Shown in pieces: positions 9,690 through 18,581 of a stretch of DNA of 64,000 bases (positions are counted from its first letter, which is position 1; each line of letters starts with the position of its first letter). The notes beneath the pieces were generated by a model, which ran no database searches, was not told the origin of the DNA, and saw only the letters and a list, made by a program, of their open reading frames with translations. This DNA is from Pseudodesulfovibrio sp. 5S69 (GTDB lineage Bacteria > Desulfobacterota > Desulfovibrionia > Desulfovibrionales > Desulfovibrionaceae), in the NCBI RefSeq assembly GCF_037094465.1, contig NZ_CP146609.1:3281501-3345500 (forward strand), in the 5' to 3' direction. The translations under genes were made by a program, and so were the position numbers.

Positions 9690-10829
9690 TTACAACTTCT
9701 TCAACTCCTTTTCGAGCTTGTCCAGGTACGCCGCGAGCATGTCGGGCGTGATGTCGCCCATGTGCCCCACACGGAAGACCAGACGGCGGCCTGCTCCCTC
9801 CAGGGCGGCGTTCAGCTTCCCATAGCCCGGGTCCATGAGGTAGCCCTCGTCGCGCAGGGCCTCTTTCACGCCCTTCTTGAGCTGGGCCGAGGTCACGCCC
9901 GCGGGGCAGAGCACGGTGGACACGGTGGGCGAACGGTAGCCCTCGGGGGCGAACATCTCGAACCCGTCGAGCCCGGCGACCCATTTCTCGACCTGGCCGC
10001 GCATCTCTACGTGGCGGGCGAACCGGTTTCCGATGCCCTCGTCATTGACGATGCGGTCGAGCTGGTACCACATCTGGTTGGCCAGGCAGGTGTTCGGGGT
10101 GGTCAGGGTCTGGTTCTTGCGGGCCCGGCCCAGGTGCTTGGTGATGTCGTGGTGGTGGCCCTTGTTGGTCACCCTCTCGGCCTTCTCCTCGGCCTCCCCG
10201 GAGACGAAGCCGATGCCGAACCCGGCGGGCAGGCCGAGCGACTTCTGGGTGGCCGTGGAGTACATGGCGGCCCCGGACTCGGACAGGTCCAACGGAGCGC
10301 CGCCGTAGATGGACACGCCGTCCACCAGGGGCATGGCCCCGTACTTGCGGATGAGCCCGCACACGGTCTTCATGTCGTTGACCACGCCGGTGGAGGTCTC
10401 ATTGTGGGTGAAGGAGACCACCTCGGGCCTGAGCTCCTTCAGCTTGTCCTCAAGCACGTTCAGGTCGATGGGCTTGCCGTAGTCGAACTTGAGGTTCTCG
10501 CACTTTTTGCCGTTGGACGCGGCCAGGTTGTAGTAAAGGTCGCCGAACGCGCCCACGGACACGTTCAGGATGGTCTCGCCGTCGGCCACCAGGGAGCGGA
10601 CCGAGGCCTCCATGGCCGTGGAACCGGACCCCAGGCACAGGATCGGCTCATAGTCGTCGCCGCACCCGGCGAGCTTGCGCAGGTTCTCGCGGATAGGCGC
10701 GAAACGCAGGTCGTTCTCCGCATCGCGATGCCCGAACTCGGGCAGCAGGGCCGCCTCCTTGACATCCTGCCGGATGTAGGTCGGTCCGGTGATGAACAGT
10801 TTCAAAGGCGCAAAATTCGGCTTGCTCAT
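9690..10829 (-). CDS. Class-V PLP aminotransferase, probable serine-pathway transaminase
   Basis: A 379-residue fold-type-I aminotransferase of class V. The PLP lysine lies in ATQKSLGLPAGFG; the cofactor loop is LGSGSTAMEASV and the PLP-pyridine aspartate is in PLVDGVSIYGG. Similarity is to the serine-glyoxylate/alanine-glyoxylate group rather than to classical SerC. Its position directly ahead of serA suggests it supplies the phosphoserine aminotransferase step; this is inference from context. The upstream ribosome site is weak (GGGTAGAG). Confidence 0.85.
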   Translation of the reverse strand: MSKPNFAPLKLFITGPTYIRQDVKEAALLPEFGHRDAENDLRFAPIRENLRKLAGCGDDYEPILCLGSGSTAMEASVRSLVADGETILNVSVGAFGDLYYNLAASNGKKCENLKFDYGKPIDLNVLEDKLKELRPEVVSFTHNETSTGVVNDMKTVCGLIRKYGAMPLVDGVSIYGGAPLDLSESGAAMYSTATQKSLGLPAGFGIGFVSGEAEEKAERVTNKGHHHDITKHLGRARKNQTLTTPNTCLANQMWYQLDRIVNDEGIGNRFARHVEMRGQVEKWVAGLDGFEMFAPEGYRSPTVSTVLCPAGVTSAQLKKGVKEALRDEGYLMDPGYGKLNAALEGAGRRLVFRVGHMGDITPDMLAAYLDKLEKELKKL

Positions 10830-11081
10830 AGTCTCTACCCTTCAGTGATTGTGACGAAAAAGAAAAGTCTGCCCCATACCATAAAAAATGTTTTCGATCA
10901 GTATAACGGGCGGAGCGGAAAGGCAAGACGGACGGGGGCGGAGGGTCTCGGCCCGGCCATTTTCACCCCCGAGCACGATAGGGAGGACTCCGCCGCCGCG
11001 TTCCGGCGGAAAAAACGGCCGCCACCCTTGCCACGCCCTGCGGAGTGGGCGATCCGCAGCACTTGCCATCCATCAAAAAAG

Positions 11082-11126
11082 GTCTTACTCCTCTCCCTTC
11101 ACCGACCACCCATGGAGTAATAAGAC
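11082..11126 (+). promoter_or_regulatory. Possible ribosome-site-masking hairpin before the FAD/Fe-S gene
   Basis: GTCTTACTCC (11082-11091) can pair with GGAGTAATAAGAC (11114-11126), a 10-bp stem with a 3-base bulge that ends exactly at the start codon and includes the GGAG ribosome site. The 22-base loop is unpaired. Such a fold would hide the ribosome site. The rest of the 10830-11126 spacer is GC-rich and shows no clear promoter boxes. Confidence 0.35.
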
Positions 11127-14100
11127 ATGGCCCAGCTTGGACCCCATATATCGATTTCGGACGAACAGCTCATCACCCGCGCCTTCGGGGTGGTGGACAT
11201 GGAGCAGTTTCAGCACTGGCCCGAAAAGGTCAAGAAACTCGCCTCGAACCTGGCCGCCGAGCTCTTCCTGGTGCGCTACAACCCGTTCATCGACCCCGAA
11301 CTGGTCAAGACCGCCGTGGAACGGCGGCTGAACATGTCCCGGCCCATGCTGGACCGCGAGTTCGCCACCATCCTGACCAAGGGCATCGAACTGTTCTGGG
11401 AGCGCCACGAAAACGAGCTGGCCTTCCGCGACGACATCGTCTCCCGGCTCAAGAAGTTCATGCCCGAGGACGCCATCGGCCATGAGCCGCACGCGCGCAT
11501 CGAGTCGGCCACGGACGCCACCGACCTGCGCATGGAACTGCCCATGCTCGTGCTCTTCCCCGAGAACGAGGCCCAAATCCAGGGCATCGTCCGGCTGGCC
11601 AACGAGATGCGCTTCGGGGTCATCCCGCGCGGCGGCGGCACGGGCGCGACCGGCGGGGCCATCCCGGCCGAGGCGCGCTGCGTGATCCTCTCGCTCTCCC
11701 GCTTCAAGAAGATTCTCGACATCGACCCGGCCGAGCGAACCATGACCGCCCAGTCCGGGGTGATCACCCTGAACGCCATCCAAGCCGCGGCCAAGAAGGG
11801 GCTGCTCTTCACCGTGGACCCGGCCTCCAAGGCGGGCTCGTCGCTGGGCGGCAACATTTCGGAAAACGCGGGCGGACCGTTCGCCTTCGAATACGGCACG
11901 ACCATCGACAACATCCTGAGCTACCGCATGGTCCGACCCGACGGCTCGCTCATCGAGGTCCGGCGCAAGGACCACCCGCGCCACAAGATCTACCCCATGG
12001 ACGTGGCCGTGTTCGAAGTCCTCGATGAGCGCGGCAAGCTCCTGGACACCGTGACGCTGAACGGCGACGAGATCCGGGGCCCCGGCCTGGGCAAGGACGT
12101 GTCCAACAAATACCTGGGTGGACTGCCCGGCGTACAGAAGGAAGGCACGGACGGGATCATCACCACGGCCACCTTCGTCTGCTACCCCACCCTGGCCCAC
12201 TCCCGCGTGCTCTGCCTGGAGTTCTTCGGCCGGTCCATGGGCAACGCCATGCTGGTCATCAAGGACGTGGTCAGGATGCGCGACACCATCCGCGAGGAGG
12301 GTGACCTGGTCAAGATTTCGGCCCTTGAGGAGTTCGGGCCCAAGTACGTCCAGGCCATCGAATACCAGACCAAGTCCACCCAGTACGAGGGCGACCCCAT
12401 CTCGGTCATCATCATGCAGCTCGACTCGGACGACAAGGCGGCCCTGGACGCGGCCTGCCAGACCGTGCTCGCCCTGGCCCAGCCCTATGACGGCGTGGAC
12501 GTCTTCGCGGCCCGTGACGAGCGCGAGGCCGAAGTTTTCTGGGAGGACCGCCACAAGCTGTCGGCCATCGCCCGGCGCACCTCGGGATTCAAGATCAACG
12601 AGGACGTGGTCATCCCCATGGAGGTCATCCCGCAGTTCTCGGAATTCCTCGAGGACCTGAACCTCGTCTACCTGGCCAACATCTACGCGGCCTCCCTGGA
12701 CAAGGTCGAGGACCTGGAGGGCGTCAACCCGGACGACAAGGACATCAAGGAGGCGCGCGAGCGCATCCGGGCCATCCTAGACCGCGAGATCACCTCCAAC
12801 GACTTCTCGGACGTGGAACAGGAGGCCCAGTGCCGGTTCCTGTTCCTCAAGCTGCGCGACACCTACCCGAAGCTCGACCGCGAGATCAAGGCGCTGTGGC
12901 AGGAGCTGCAACTCAAGCGCATCGTCATCGCCAACCACATGCACGCGGGCGACGGCAACTGCCACGTAAACCTGCCGGTCAACTCCAACGACGCCGAGAT
13001 GCTGGCCGCCGCCCACGAGGCCGCGGACACGGTCATGAGCAAGGTGCTGGAGATGGGCGGCCAGGTGTCCGGCGAGCACGGCATCGGCATCACCAAGATC
13101 GGCTTTTTGAGCGACGAAAAGATCAAGGCGCTCGGCGAGTACCGCAAGCTGGTGGACCCGAACGGGGTGTTCAACCCCGGCAAGCTGACCGCCAAGGTCC
13201 TGCCGAGCACGCCCTTCACCTTCTCCTTCAACCGGCTCATCCACGACCTGGACGATACGGCGCTCAAGGACAAGGAAGCCCTCATGGGGCTCCTCAAAAA
13301 CATCCAGACCTGCACCCGCTGCGGCAAGTGCAAGCAGGTCTGCCCCATGTACCAGCCCGCGCGCGGGCTGATGTACCACCCGCGCAACAAGAACATCGCG
13401 CTCGGCGCGCTCATCGAGGGCATCTATTATTCGCAGATCCAGACCGGCGAACCCGCCCACAAGCTGATGAAGGAGCTGCGCGACCTCATGGACCACTGCA
13501 CGGCCTGCGGCAAGTGCCAGGCCGCCTGCCCGGTCAAGATAGACTCGGCCGGAGCCGCTCTGTCCATGCGCTCGTTCCTCGACTCCAAGGGCAAGTCCGG
13601 CCATCCGCTCAAGCAGATCGTGCTGCGCAACCTGGCCAAGAACCCGGCCCAGACCCTGCCCGTGGTGGCCAAGGCCCTGTCGGTTGGCCAGTCCATCCAG
13701 GACAAGACGCTCGGCATGGTCCCGGCCCGCTGGCTGTCGAAAATCCAGTCGCCCGTGGTCAAGCACCACACGCCGGGCATGGACTACCGCAACCTGGCCG
13801 AGAAGCTGCATCTCGAAGCGGGGTCGGTCTTCAAGAACCCCGGCGCGGACCGTGACCAGACCGTGCTCTATTTCCCGGGCTGCGGGGCCTCGCTCTTCTC
13901 CCGGTCCATCGGTTTGGCCTCGGTCTACCTGCTGCTCAAGAGCGGGGTGAACGTGGTCCTGCCCGACCACCATATGTGCTGCGGCTATCCCCTGCTCGCC
14001 TCGGGCTGCGAAGAGGCCTACAAGACCAACCGGCACCGCAACGTTCAGGAATTCCTGGACCTGCTGGTCAAGACCGGCAAGGCGGGCCTGAAGGCGACCA

Positions 14101-14648
14101 CCCTGCTCACGGCCTGCGGCACCTGCCGCGAGTCGCTGGAGACCTACGACTTCTCCTCGGAGCTGGCCGACCCGCTCAAGCACATGGACGTTGTCCAGTT
14201 CCTCATGGAGCGGCTGCCCGCCGTGCGCCAGACCGAACCGGTCCTGTACCATGCGGCCTGCCACATGGAGTGGACCGACGTACCCAAGCTCAAGGCCCCG
14301 GAGATGTACCGCGCCGCCCTGGCGAAGCTGACCGGCACCGACGTGGATCTCTCCCCCGGCTGCTGCGGCGAGTCCGGCCTGGGGGCCATGACCAGCCCGG
14401 CCATCTACAACCTGCTGCGCGAGCGCAAGCAGGAACAGTTGCGCGAGGACCTCGGCTTCGACCGCAGCCGCCCCATCGTGGTCGGCTGCCCGTCCTGCAA
14501 GATCGGCATCAAGCGGTCCATGCTCCAGATGAAGCGGCCCAACCGGGTCCTGCACGCCGTGGAGTACCTGGCCGAATGCGTGGGCGGGCCCAAATGGGAG
14601 AAGGAACTCAAACACCTCCTCGCCACAGTGGAGCGCAAGGGGGCCTAG
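11127..14648 (+). CDS. FAD- and Fe-S-containing D-2-hydroxyacid dehydrogenase (YdiJ/Dld-like fusion)
   Basis: A 1173-residue single-chain enzyme. Domains: an N-terminal extension of about 130 residues, FAD-binding type 4 (IPRGGGTGATGG at about 168), FAD-oxidase C-terminal domain (NHMHAGDGNCHVN, SGEHGIGITK), two [4Fe-4S] motifs (CTRCGKCKQVCP at about 729 and CTACGKCQAACP at about 790), then two CCG domains (MCCGYP at about 950, PGCCGESG at about 1077). This order matches YdiJ-type proteins, which oxidise D-2-hydroxyglutarate or D-lactate and pass electrons to an acceptor at the membrane. The substrate cannot be fixed from sequence. It is divergent from serA and the aminotransferase. Confidence 0.88.
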   Translation: MAQLGPHISISDEQLITRAFGVVDMEQFQHWPEKVKKLASNLAAELFLVRYNPFIDPELVKTAVERRLNMSRPMLDREFATILTKGIELFWERHENELAFRDDIVSRLKKFMPEDAIGHEPHARIESATDATDLRMELPMLVLFPENEAQIQGIVRLANEMRFGVIPRGGGTGATGGAIPAEARCVILSLSRFKKILDIDPAERTMTAQSGVITLNAIQAAAKKGLLFTVDPASKAGSSLGGNISENAGGPFAFEYGTTIDNILSYRMVRPDGSLIEVRRKDHPRHKIYPMDVAVFEVLDERGKLLDTVTLNGDEIRGPGLGKDVSNKYLGGLPGVQKEGTDGIITTATFVCYPTLAHSRVLCLEFFGRSMGNAMLVIKDVVRMRDTIREEGDLVKISALEEFGPKYVQAIEYQTKSTQYEGDPISVIIMQLDSDDKAALDAACQTVLALAQPYDGVDVFAARDEREAEVFWEDRHKLSAIARRTSGFKINEDVVIPMEVIPQFSEFLEDLNLVYLANIYAASLDKVEDLEGVNPDDKDIKEARERIRAILDREITSNDFSDVEQEAQCRFLFLKLRDTYPKLDREIKALWQELQLKRIVIANHMHAGDGNCHVNLPVNSNDAEMLAAAHEAADTVMSKVLEMGGQVSGEHGIGITKIGFLSDEKIKALGEYRKLVDPNGVFNPGKLTAKVLPSTPFTFSFNRLIHDLDDTALKDKEALMGLLKNIQTCTRCGKCKQVCPMYQPARGLMYHPRNKNIALGALIEGIYYSQIQTGEPAHKLMKELRDLMDHCTACGKCQAACPVKIDSAGAALSMRSFLDSKGKSGHPLKQIVLRNLAKNPAQTLPVVAKALSVGQSIQDKTLGMVPARWLSKIQSPVVKHHTPGMDYRNLAEKLHLEAGSVFKNPGADRDQTVLYFPGCGASLFSRSIGLASVYLLLKSGVNVVLPDHHMCCGYPLLASGCEEAYKTNRHRNVQEFLDLLVKTGKAGLKATTLLTACGTCRESLETYDFSSELADPLKHMDVVQFLMERLPAVRQTEPVLYHAACHMEWTDVPKLKAPEMYRAALAKLTGTDVDLSPGCCGESGLGAMTSPAIYNLLRERKQEQLREDLGFDRSRPIVVGCPSCKIGIKRSMLQMKRPNRVLHAVEYLAECVGGPKWEKELKHLLATVERKGA

Positions 14649-14728
14649 GTCCCTTTCCGGAACGCCCTGTTGACCCGGGACGCGCCGCCGTGCTTTCCTG
14701 GGCCCCGAACCAACCCACGGAGGAAACC

Positions 14729-15139
14729 ATGGACTGCGACGGCGTGAAGGAACTGCTCGGCCAAAGAAACCGCTTCGGCGCCCTCGTCGGGGTGGATATC
14801 GTGGAGGTCGCCCCCGGCGCGGCCACCTGCCGCATGGACGTGCGCGACGAGCACATGAACCCCTTCGGCACGGTCAACGCGGGGGCCATCTATGCCCTGG
14901 CCGAGACCGCCTTCGGCGCGGCCGCCAACGCGCACGGCAACGTCGCCGTGGCCGTGAACCTGTCCATAGCCTACCTCAAGCCCGCCACCGGCGGGCGGCT
15001 CACTGCCACGGCCACGGAGTTGTCCGCCGGAGGCCGCATGGCCACCTACTCGGTCCGGGTGACGGACGAGGCCGGCGCGCTCATCGCCGACGTCCAGGCC
15101 ATGGGCTACCGGACCAAGCTCCCGCTTGAGGAGGCCTAA
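14729..15139 (+). CDS. PaaI-type hotdog thioesterase
   Basis: A 136-residue hotdog-fold protein. The motif HMNPFGTVNAGAIYALAETA is the PaaI-type active-site helix, with Asn/Gly and the following acidic residue in place. These enzymes cleave acyl- or aryl-CoA thioesters; the substrate is unknown here. GGAGGAAACC lies directly upstream of the ATG at 14729. Its stop codon touches the GTG of ruvX, so they form a transcription unit. Confidence 0.85.
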   Translation: MDCDGVKELLGQRNRFGALVGVDIVEVAPGAATCRMDVRDEHMNPFGTVNAGAIYALAETAFGAAANAHGNVAVAVNLSIAYLKPATGGRLTATATELSAGGRMATYSVRVTDEAGALIADVQAMGYRTKLPLEEA

Positions 15140-15553
15140 GTGCGGCTGCTCGGCATCGATTTCGGGCTCAAGCGCGTGGGGCTGGCCGTCAGCGACCGCA
15201 CCGGCACCCTGGTCTCGCCGCTGAAGACCATCGAGCGGACCACGCGCCAGGCACTCTTTGACGAACTGACCGAAATCATTCATGATGAGGCCATCGAGGC
15301 CGTGGTGGTCGGCCTGCCGCTCGCCTTGAACGGCGAGGACACCCTGGCCACCCGGCAGGCCCGCAATTTCGCGCAAAGCCTGGAGAGGAGGATCGAGGCG
15401 CCCGTCCATCTCATGGACGAGCGGCTGACCTCGGCCCAGGCCGAAGAGGAACTCAACGACGCCGGACTCCACGGCGCCAAACGCAAGGCCGCCCTGGACA
15501 GCCAGGCCGCAGTCGTCATCCTTCGCTCATGGCTCGACTCCGTTACTTCCTGA
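15140..15553 (+). CDS. ruvX: Putative pre-16S rRNA nuclease / Holliday junction resolvase homologue RuvX
   Basis: A 137-residue YqgF/RuvX protein with an RNase H-like fold. The family marks are LLGIDFGLKRVGLAVSD at the N-terminus, VVVGLPLALNG in the middle and DERLTSAQAEEEL near the C-terminus, including the acidic catalytic residues. It is needed for 16S rRNA 5' end maturation in the bacteria studied. The start is GTG, placed right after the thioesterase stop, with GAGGAGG inside the end of that gene. Confidence 0.95.
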   Translation: MRLLGIDFGLKRVGLAVSDRTGTLVSPLKTIERTTRQALFDELTEIIHDEAIEAVVVGLPLALNGEDTLATRQARNFAQSLERRIEAPVHLMDERLTSAQAEEELNDAGLHGAKRKAALDSQAAVVILRSWLDSVTS

Positions 15554-16593
15554 TTGCCTCGGTCCTGCTGGCGGTTCTCGCCGGGCTCGGCGCGGGCGGC
15601 TACAAGTGGTACAAAGCGTGGCAGGAGGAGCAGTTCCTGTCCACACCGCCCGAGACGCCCGGCCGCGACGTCCTGTTCCGCGTGGAGCCGGGCCAGATAT
15701 TCACCACCATCGCCGCCAACCTCAAGAGCGAGGGGCTGATCACCGACACCCGCCGCTTCTACCGGCTGGCCGTGCGCACGGGCAAGGGCTCGGCCGTGCG
15801 CGCGGGCGTGTTCAGGCTGTCCACGGGCTGGGTGCCGGAGCGCGTCCTGACCGAGTTGACCTCGTCCTCAGGGGTCATGCGCCGGGTCTCCGTGCGCGAG
15901 GGGCTGACCTGGTGGCAGACGGCCAAGATCATCGAAGCGGCCGGCCTGGGCGACGCGGACGGCTTCGCCAAAGCCGCGGCCGACCCCGCGCTGCTGGCCG
16001 AATTCGGCATCAAGGCCGGGGACGCCGAGGGCTACCTCTTCCCCGAGACCTACCTGCTCACCCCGCCCAAGGACCATCCGGCCCGACACATGGCCGAGAT
16101 CATGATCCGCGAATTCTTCAAGAACGCGCACAAGGTCTGGCCCGAGGGGCTCCCGCCCTCCGAAGATATGCACCGGGCCGTGATCCTGGCCTCGCTGGTC
16201 GAGAAGGAGACCGGCGACGAAACCGAGCGGGCGCGCATCGCCGGGGTCTTCCGCAACCGGCTGAAAAGGCACATGCTCATCCAGTGCGACCCGACCATCA
16301 TTTACGGCCTGGGTCCGGACTTCGACGGGAACCTTAAAAAGAGCGACCTGACGGACCGGGACAACCCGTACAACACCTACGTCCACCCCGGCCTGCCGCC
16401 CGGCCCGATCTGCTCGCCCGGCCTGGACTCCCTCATGGCCGCGGTACATCCCGAGAAACACGACTTCCTCTACTTCGTGGCCAAGGGCGACGGTTCGCAT
16501 CATTTCAGCCGGACCCTGGAGGAGCACAACCGGGCCGTGCGCCGCTACCAGCTCAAGCGCAACCGGGCCACCTATCGCTCCACCAGACAATGA
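15529..16593 (+). CDS. mltG: Endolytic murein transglycosylase
   Basis: A 354-residue MltG, anchored by one N-terminal helix (LIASVLLAVLAGLGAGG) with the catalytic YceG domain outside the inner membrane. The catalytic glutamate is in ILASLVEKETG and the substrate motif NPYNTYVHPGLPPGPICSPG is intact. It cuts nascent glycan strands and so sets their length. It overlaps the end of ruvX by 25 bases, the common ruvX-mltG arrangement. Confidence 0.95.
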   Translation: MARLRYFLIASVLLAVLAGLGAGGYKWYKAWQEEQFLSTPPETPGRDVLFRVEPGQIFTTIAANLKSEGLITDTRRFYRLAVRTGKGSAVRAGVFRLSTGWVPERVLTELTSSSGVMRRVSVREGLTWWQTAKIIEAAGLGDADGFAKAAADPALLAEFGIKAGDAEGYLFPETYLLTPPKDHPARHMAEIMIREFFKNAHKVWPEGLPPSEDMHRAVILASLVEKETGDETERARIAGVFRNRLKRHMLIQCDPTIIYGLGPDFDGNLKKSDLTDRDNPYNTYVHPGLPPGPICSPGLDSLMAAVHPEKHDFLYFVAKGDGSHHFSRTLEEHNRAVRRYQLKRNRATYRSTRQ

Positions 16594-16677
16594 CATGTCG
16601 CGTCTCGGCGTTGCAGGGCCACCCGTTTTTCTATACGTTACACCAGTGAGCGCGAGAGGTTATACGGGGGAGGAAAT

Positions 16678-17706
16678 ATGCGTCCGAAACTGAACATGGC
16701 ACTGCTGGCCGGGGTGATCCTGTGCCTCTGCATGATTGCGCCGTCTCTTGCGCAGGACGCCACCGTGGTCCGACGCGCGGCCTTCGACGTCGGCGCCGCC
16801 AACATCAAATGCATCATCGCGGACGTGGACATCTCCACCGGACTCATCGTCAACCCCGTGGCCACCCTGTCCGAAAAGGTCGACTTCGCCGAGGACCTGG
16901 CCCGCTCCTATGACGGCAACCTGAGCAAGGACATCATGGCCCAAGGGATCCAGACCTTGGAAAGGCTCAAGTCCGTGGCCGTGGAGAAGAACGCCCTGGA
17001 ATACTCGGCCGTGGGCGGCCGCATCTTCCAGAAGGCCCAGAACGGACGGGCGTATTTCGTGCGCATCCGCCAGGAGACGGGCATCCCCTCGCGGGTCATC
17101 TCCGAGCAACAGGCGGCCATGCTCTGCTACCACGCCGTGCGCCAGGAACTGGGCGACAAGGCCCACGATCTCCTGGTCTGGGACATCGGCGGCAACTCCA
17201 TGCAGATGACCATCCGCAAGCCGGACGGCGGCCTGCTCTTCTACATCGACCCCATGGCCTCGGTGGCCTTCAAGAACGTGGTCATCCAGACCATCCAGCG
17301 CAAGGACATCAACACCACGGTCAGCCCCAACCCGGTCAGCCCGGACGAAGTGGAGCAGGCCCTGGCCTACATTCAGGCCCACGCGGCCATGACCGTGCCC
17401 CTGTATATCGCCAACCGGGTCGCCCGTCCGGGCCTGACCGTGGCCGGCATCGGCGGGGTGCACTACTACTCCGTGCCCGAGGTGCTGGGCGGGCGCAAGG
17501 AAACCTACACCCGCGACGAGGTGGCCGAGGCCCTCAAAAAGTGGACCGGCAGGCCGGACAAGGACTTCAAGAGCGAATACGCCGAGAGCCGCCTGACCAA
17601 CCTCATCCTGGTCCTGGGCTACATGGACGCCCTGGGCATCGAGGAAGTCCGCCCGCTCAAGATCAACCAGGCCGACGGGCTGTTCGCGGCCCGCGAGTTC
17701 TGGTAG
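16678..17706 (+). CDS. Exported Ppx/GppA-type phosphatase homologue
   Basis: A 342-residue protein with an ASKHA fold like exopolyphosphatase/guanosine pentaphosphatase: phosphate-1 loop AFDVGAANIKCII, phosphate-2 loop WDIGGNSMQMTI, and ISEQQAAML where the catalytic glutamate usually sits. The N-terminus is a clear signal peptide (LNMALLAGVILCLCMIAPSLAQ-DA), which is unusual because Ppx/GppA enzymes are cytosolic. It lacks the C-terminal HD part of long PPX enzymes. GGGAGG lies just before the ATG. It may bind or cut periplasmic polyphosphate, or it may be an inactive binder. Confidence 0.75.
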   Translation: MRPKLNMALLAGVILCLCMIAPSLAQDATVVRRAAFDVGAANIKCIIADVDISTGLIVNPVATLSEKVDFAEDLARSYDGNLSKDIMAQGIQTLERLKSVAVEKNALEYSAVGGRIFQKAQNGRAYFVRIRQETGIPSRVISEQQAAMLCYHAVRQELGDKAHDLLVWDIGGNSMQMTIRKPDGGLLFYIDPMASVAFKNVVIQTIQRKDINTTVSPNPVSPDEVEQALAYIQAHAAMTVPLYIANRVARPGLTVAGIGGVHYYSVPEVLGGRKETYTRDEVAEALKKWTGRPDKDFKSEYAESRLTNLILVLGYMDALGIEEVRPLKINQADGLFAAREFW

Positions 17707-17715
17707 GCCGTCCGC

Positions 17716-18564
17716 CTAGCGCAGGGGCGATCCCAGCCTGTCCGTCCAGTCGGGCGCGTTCATGTCGCCGGGGAAATAGATGTACCCGGCCCTCCCGGTT
17801 ATCCTCTTCCTGGGCACCGGCCCAAGCCAGCGCGAATCGAAGCTGTCCTCGCGGTTGTCGCCCATGAGAAAATATTCGTCCGGCCCCAGGGTGACCGGCC
17901 CGCAGGCGTCGCGCACCGGCCGGATGCCCGCCTTGGAATGGCGCACGTAGGGCTCGTCCAGGGGCGCGCCGTCGATGAACACCTGCCGCGCCCTGATCTC
18001 CACGGTTTCGCCGGGCAAGCCGACGATCCGCTTGACGAAATCGCGCCGCCGAGTCTCGGGCGTGGAAAAGATGACGATCTCGCCGCGTTTCAGTGCGTCC
18101 CCCGGCTCCAGGACCTCGACCATGAAATGGTCGCCCACCCGGATGGTCGGGAGCATGGAGGCCGACGGCACCTTGTAGGCCCTGAAGAACCAGCCCTTGA
18201 CCACCCGCTCGTAGGCCGCGCCCGAACCGAGGCTGACGGCCAGGCAGATGAGGTAGACCCACCACCGGTTGCACGGCTTGAGCGTGTATCCCGAGGATTT
18301 ACGCGCCGTGACAAAGGCCTCCCCGGCCACAAACAGGTTGTAGCCGAGCAGGATGGACACACAGAGGAGCATGGCCGCGAAATCGGCCCAGAACAGGATC
18401 ATGAACAGGGCCACGAGCAGTTCGGTCAGGTAGAGGCCCACGCCCTTTTTCCACTGGCCGTTGTAGACCTGGCCCAAGCCCACGGCCACCAGGGAGAAGA
18501 TCAGGGCCAGCCACGGGTTGCGGGGCTTGGGGATATGCGTCGTCGGAGCGTCGATGTCGGCCAT
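17716..18564 (-). CDS. lepB: Signal peptidase I with extra N-terminal membrane segment
   Basis: A 282-residue type I signal peptidase. The nucleophile serine is in PSASMLPTI and the general-base lysine in RRRDFVKRIVGLPGE; box E reads YFLMGDNREDSFDSRWLG. The first about 110 residues hold three membrane helices beginning with a TM2-like GLGQVYNGQWKKG motif, which is not part of classical LepB. The active site faces the periplasm. GGGAGG stands before the ATG. It lies 17 bases after thrC on the same strand. Confidence 0.93.
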   Translation of the reverse strand: MADIDAPTTHIPKPRNPWLALIFSLVAVGLGQVYNGQWKKGVGLYLTELLVALFMILFWADFAAMLLCVSILLGYNLFVAGEAFVTARKSSGYTLKPCNRWWVYLICLAVSLGSGAAYERVVKGWFFRAYKVPSASMLPTIRVGDHFMVEVLEPGDALKRGEIVIFSTPETRRRDFVKRIVGLPGETVEIRARQVFIDGAPLDEPYVRHSKAGIRPVRDACGPVTLGPDEYFLMGDNREDSFDSRWLGPVPRKRITGRAGYIYFPGDMNAPDWTDRLGSPLR

Positions 18565-18581
18565 GGGATGCGTCCTCCCGG

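Noticed and set aside
10981..11020. GC hairpin CCGCCG/CGGCGG as a terminator
   Set aside because: The A-run follows rather than a T-run on the plus strand, and on the minus strand the tract is on the wrong side.
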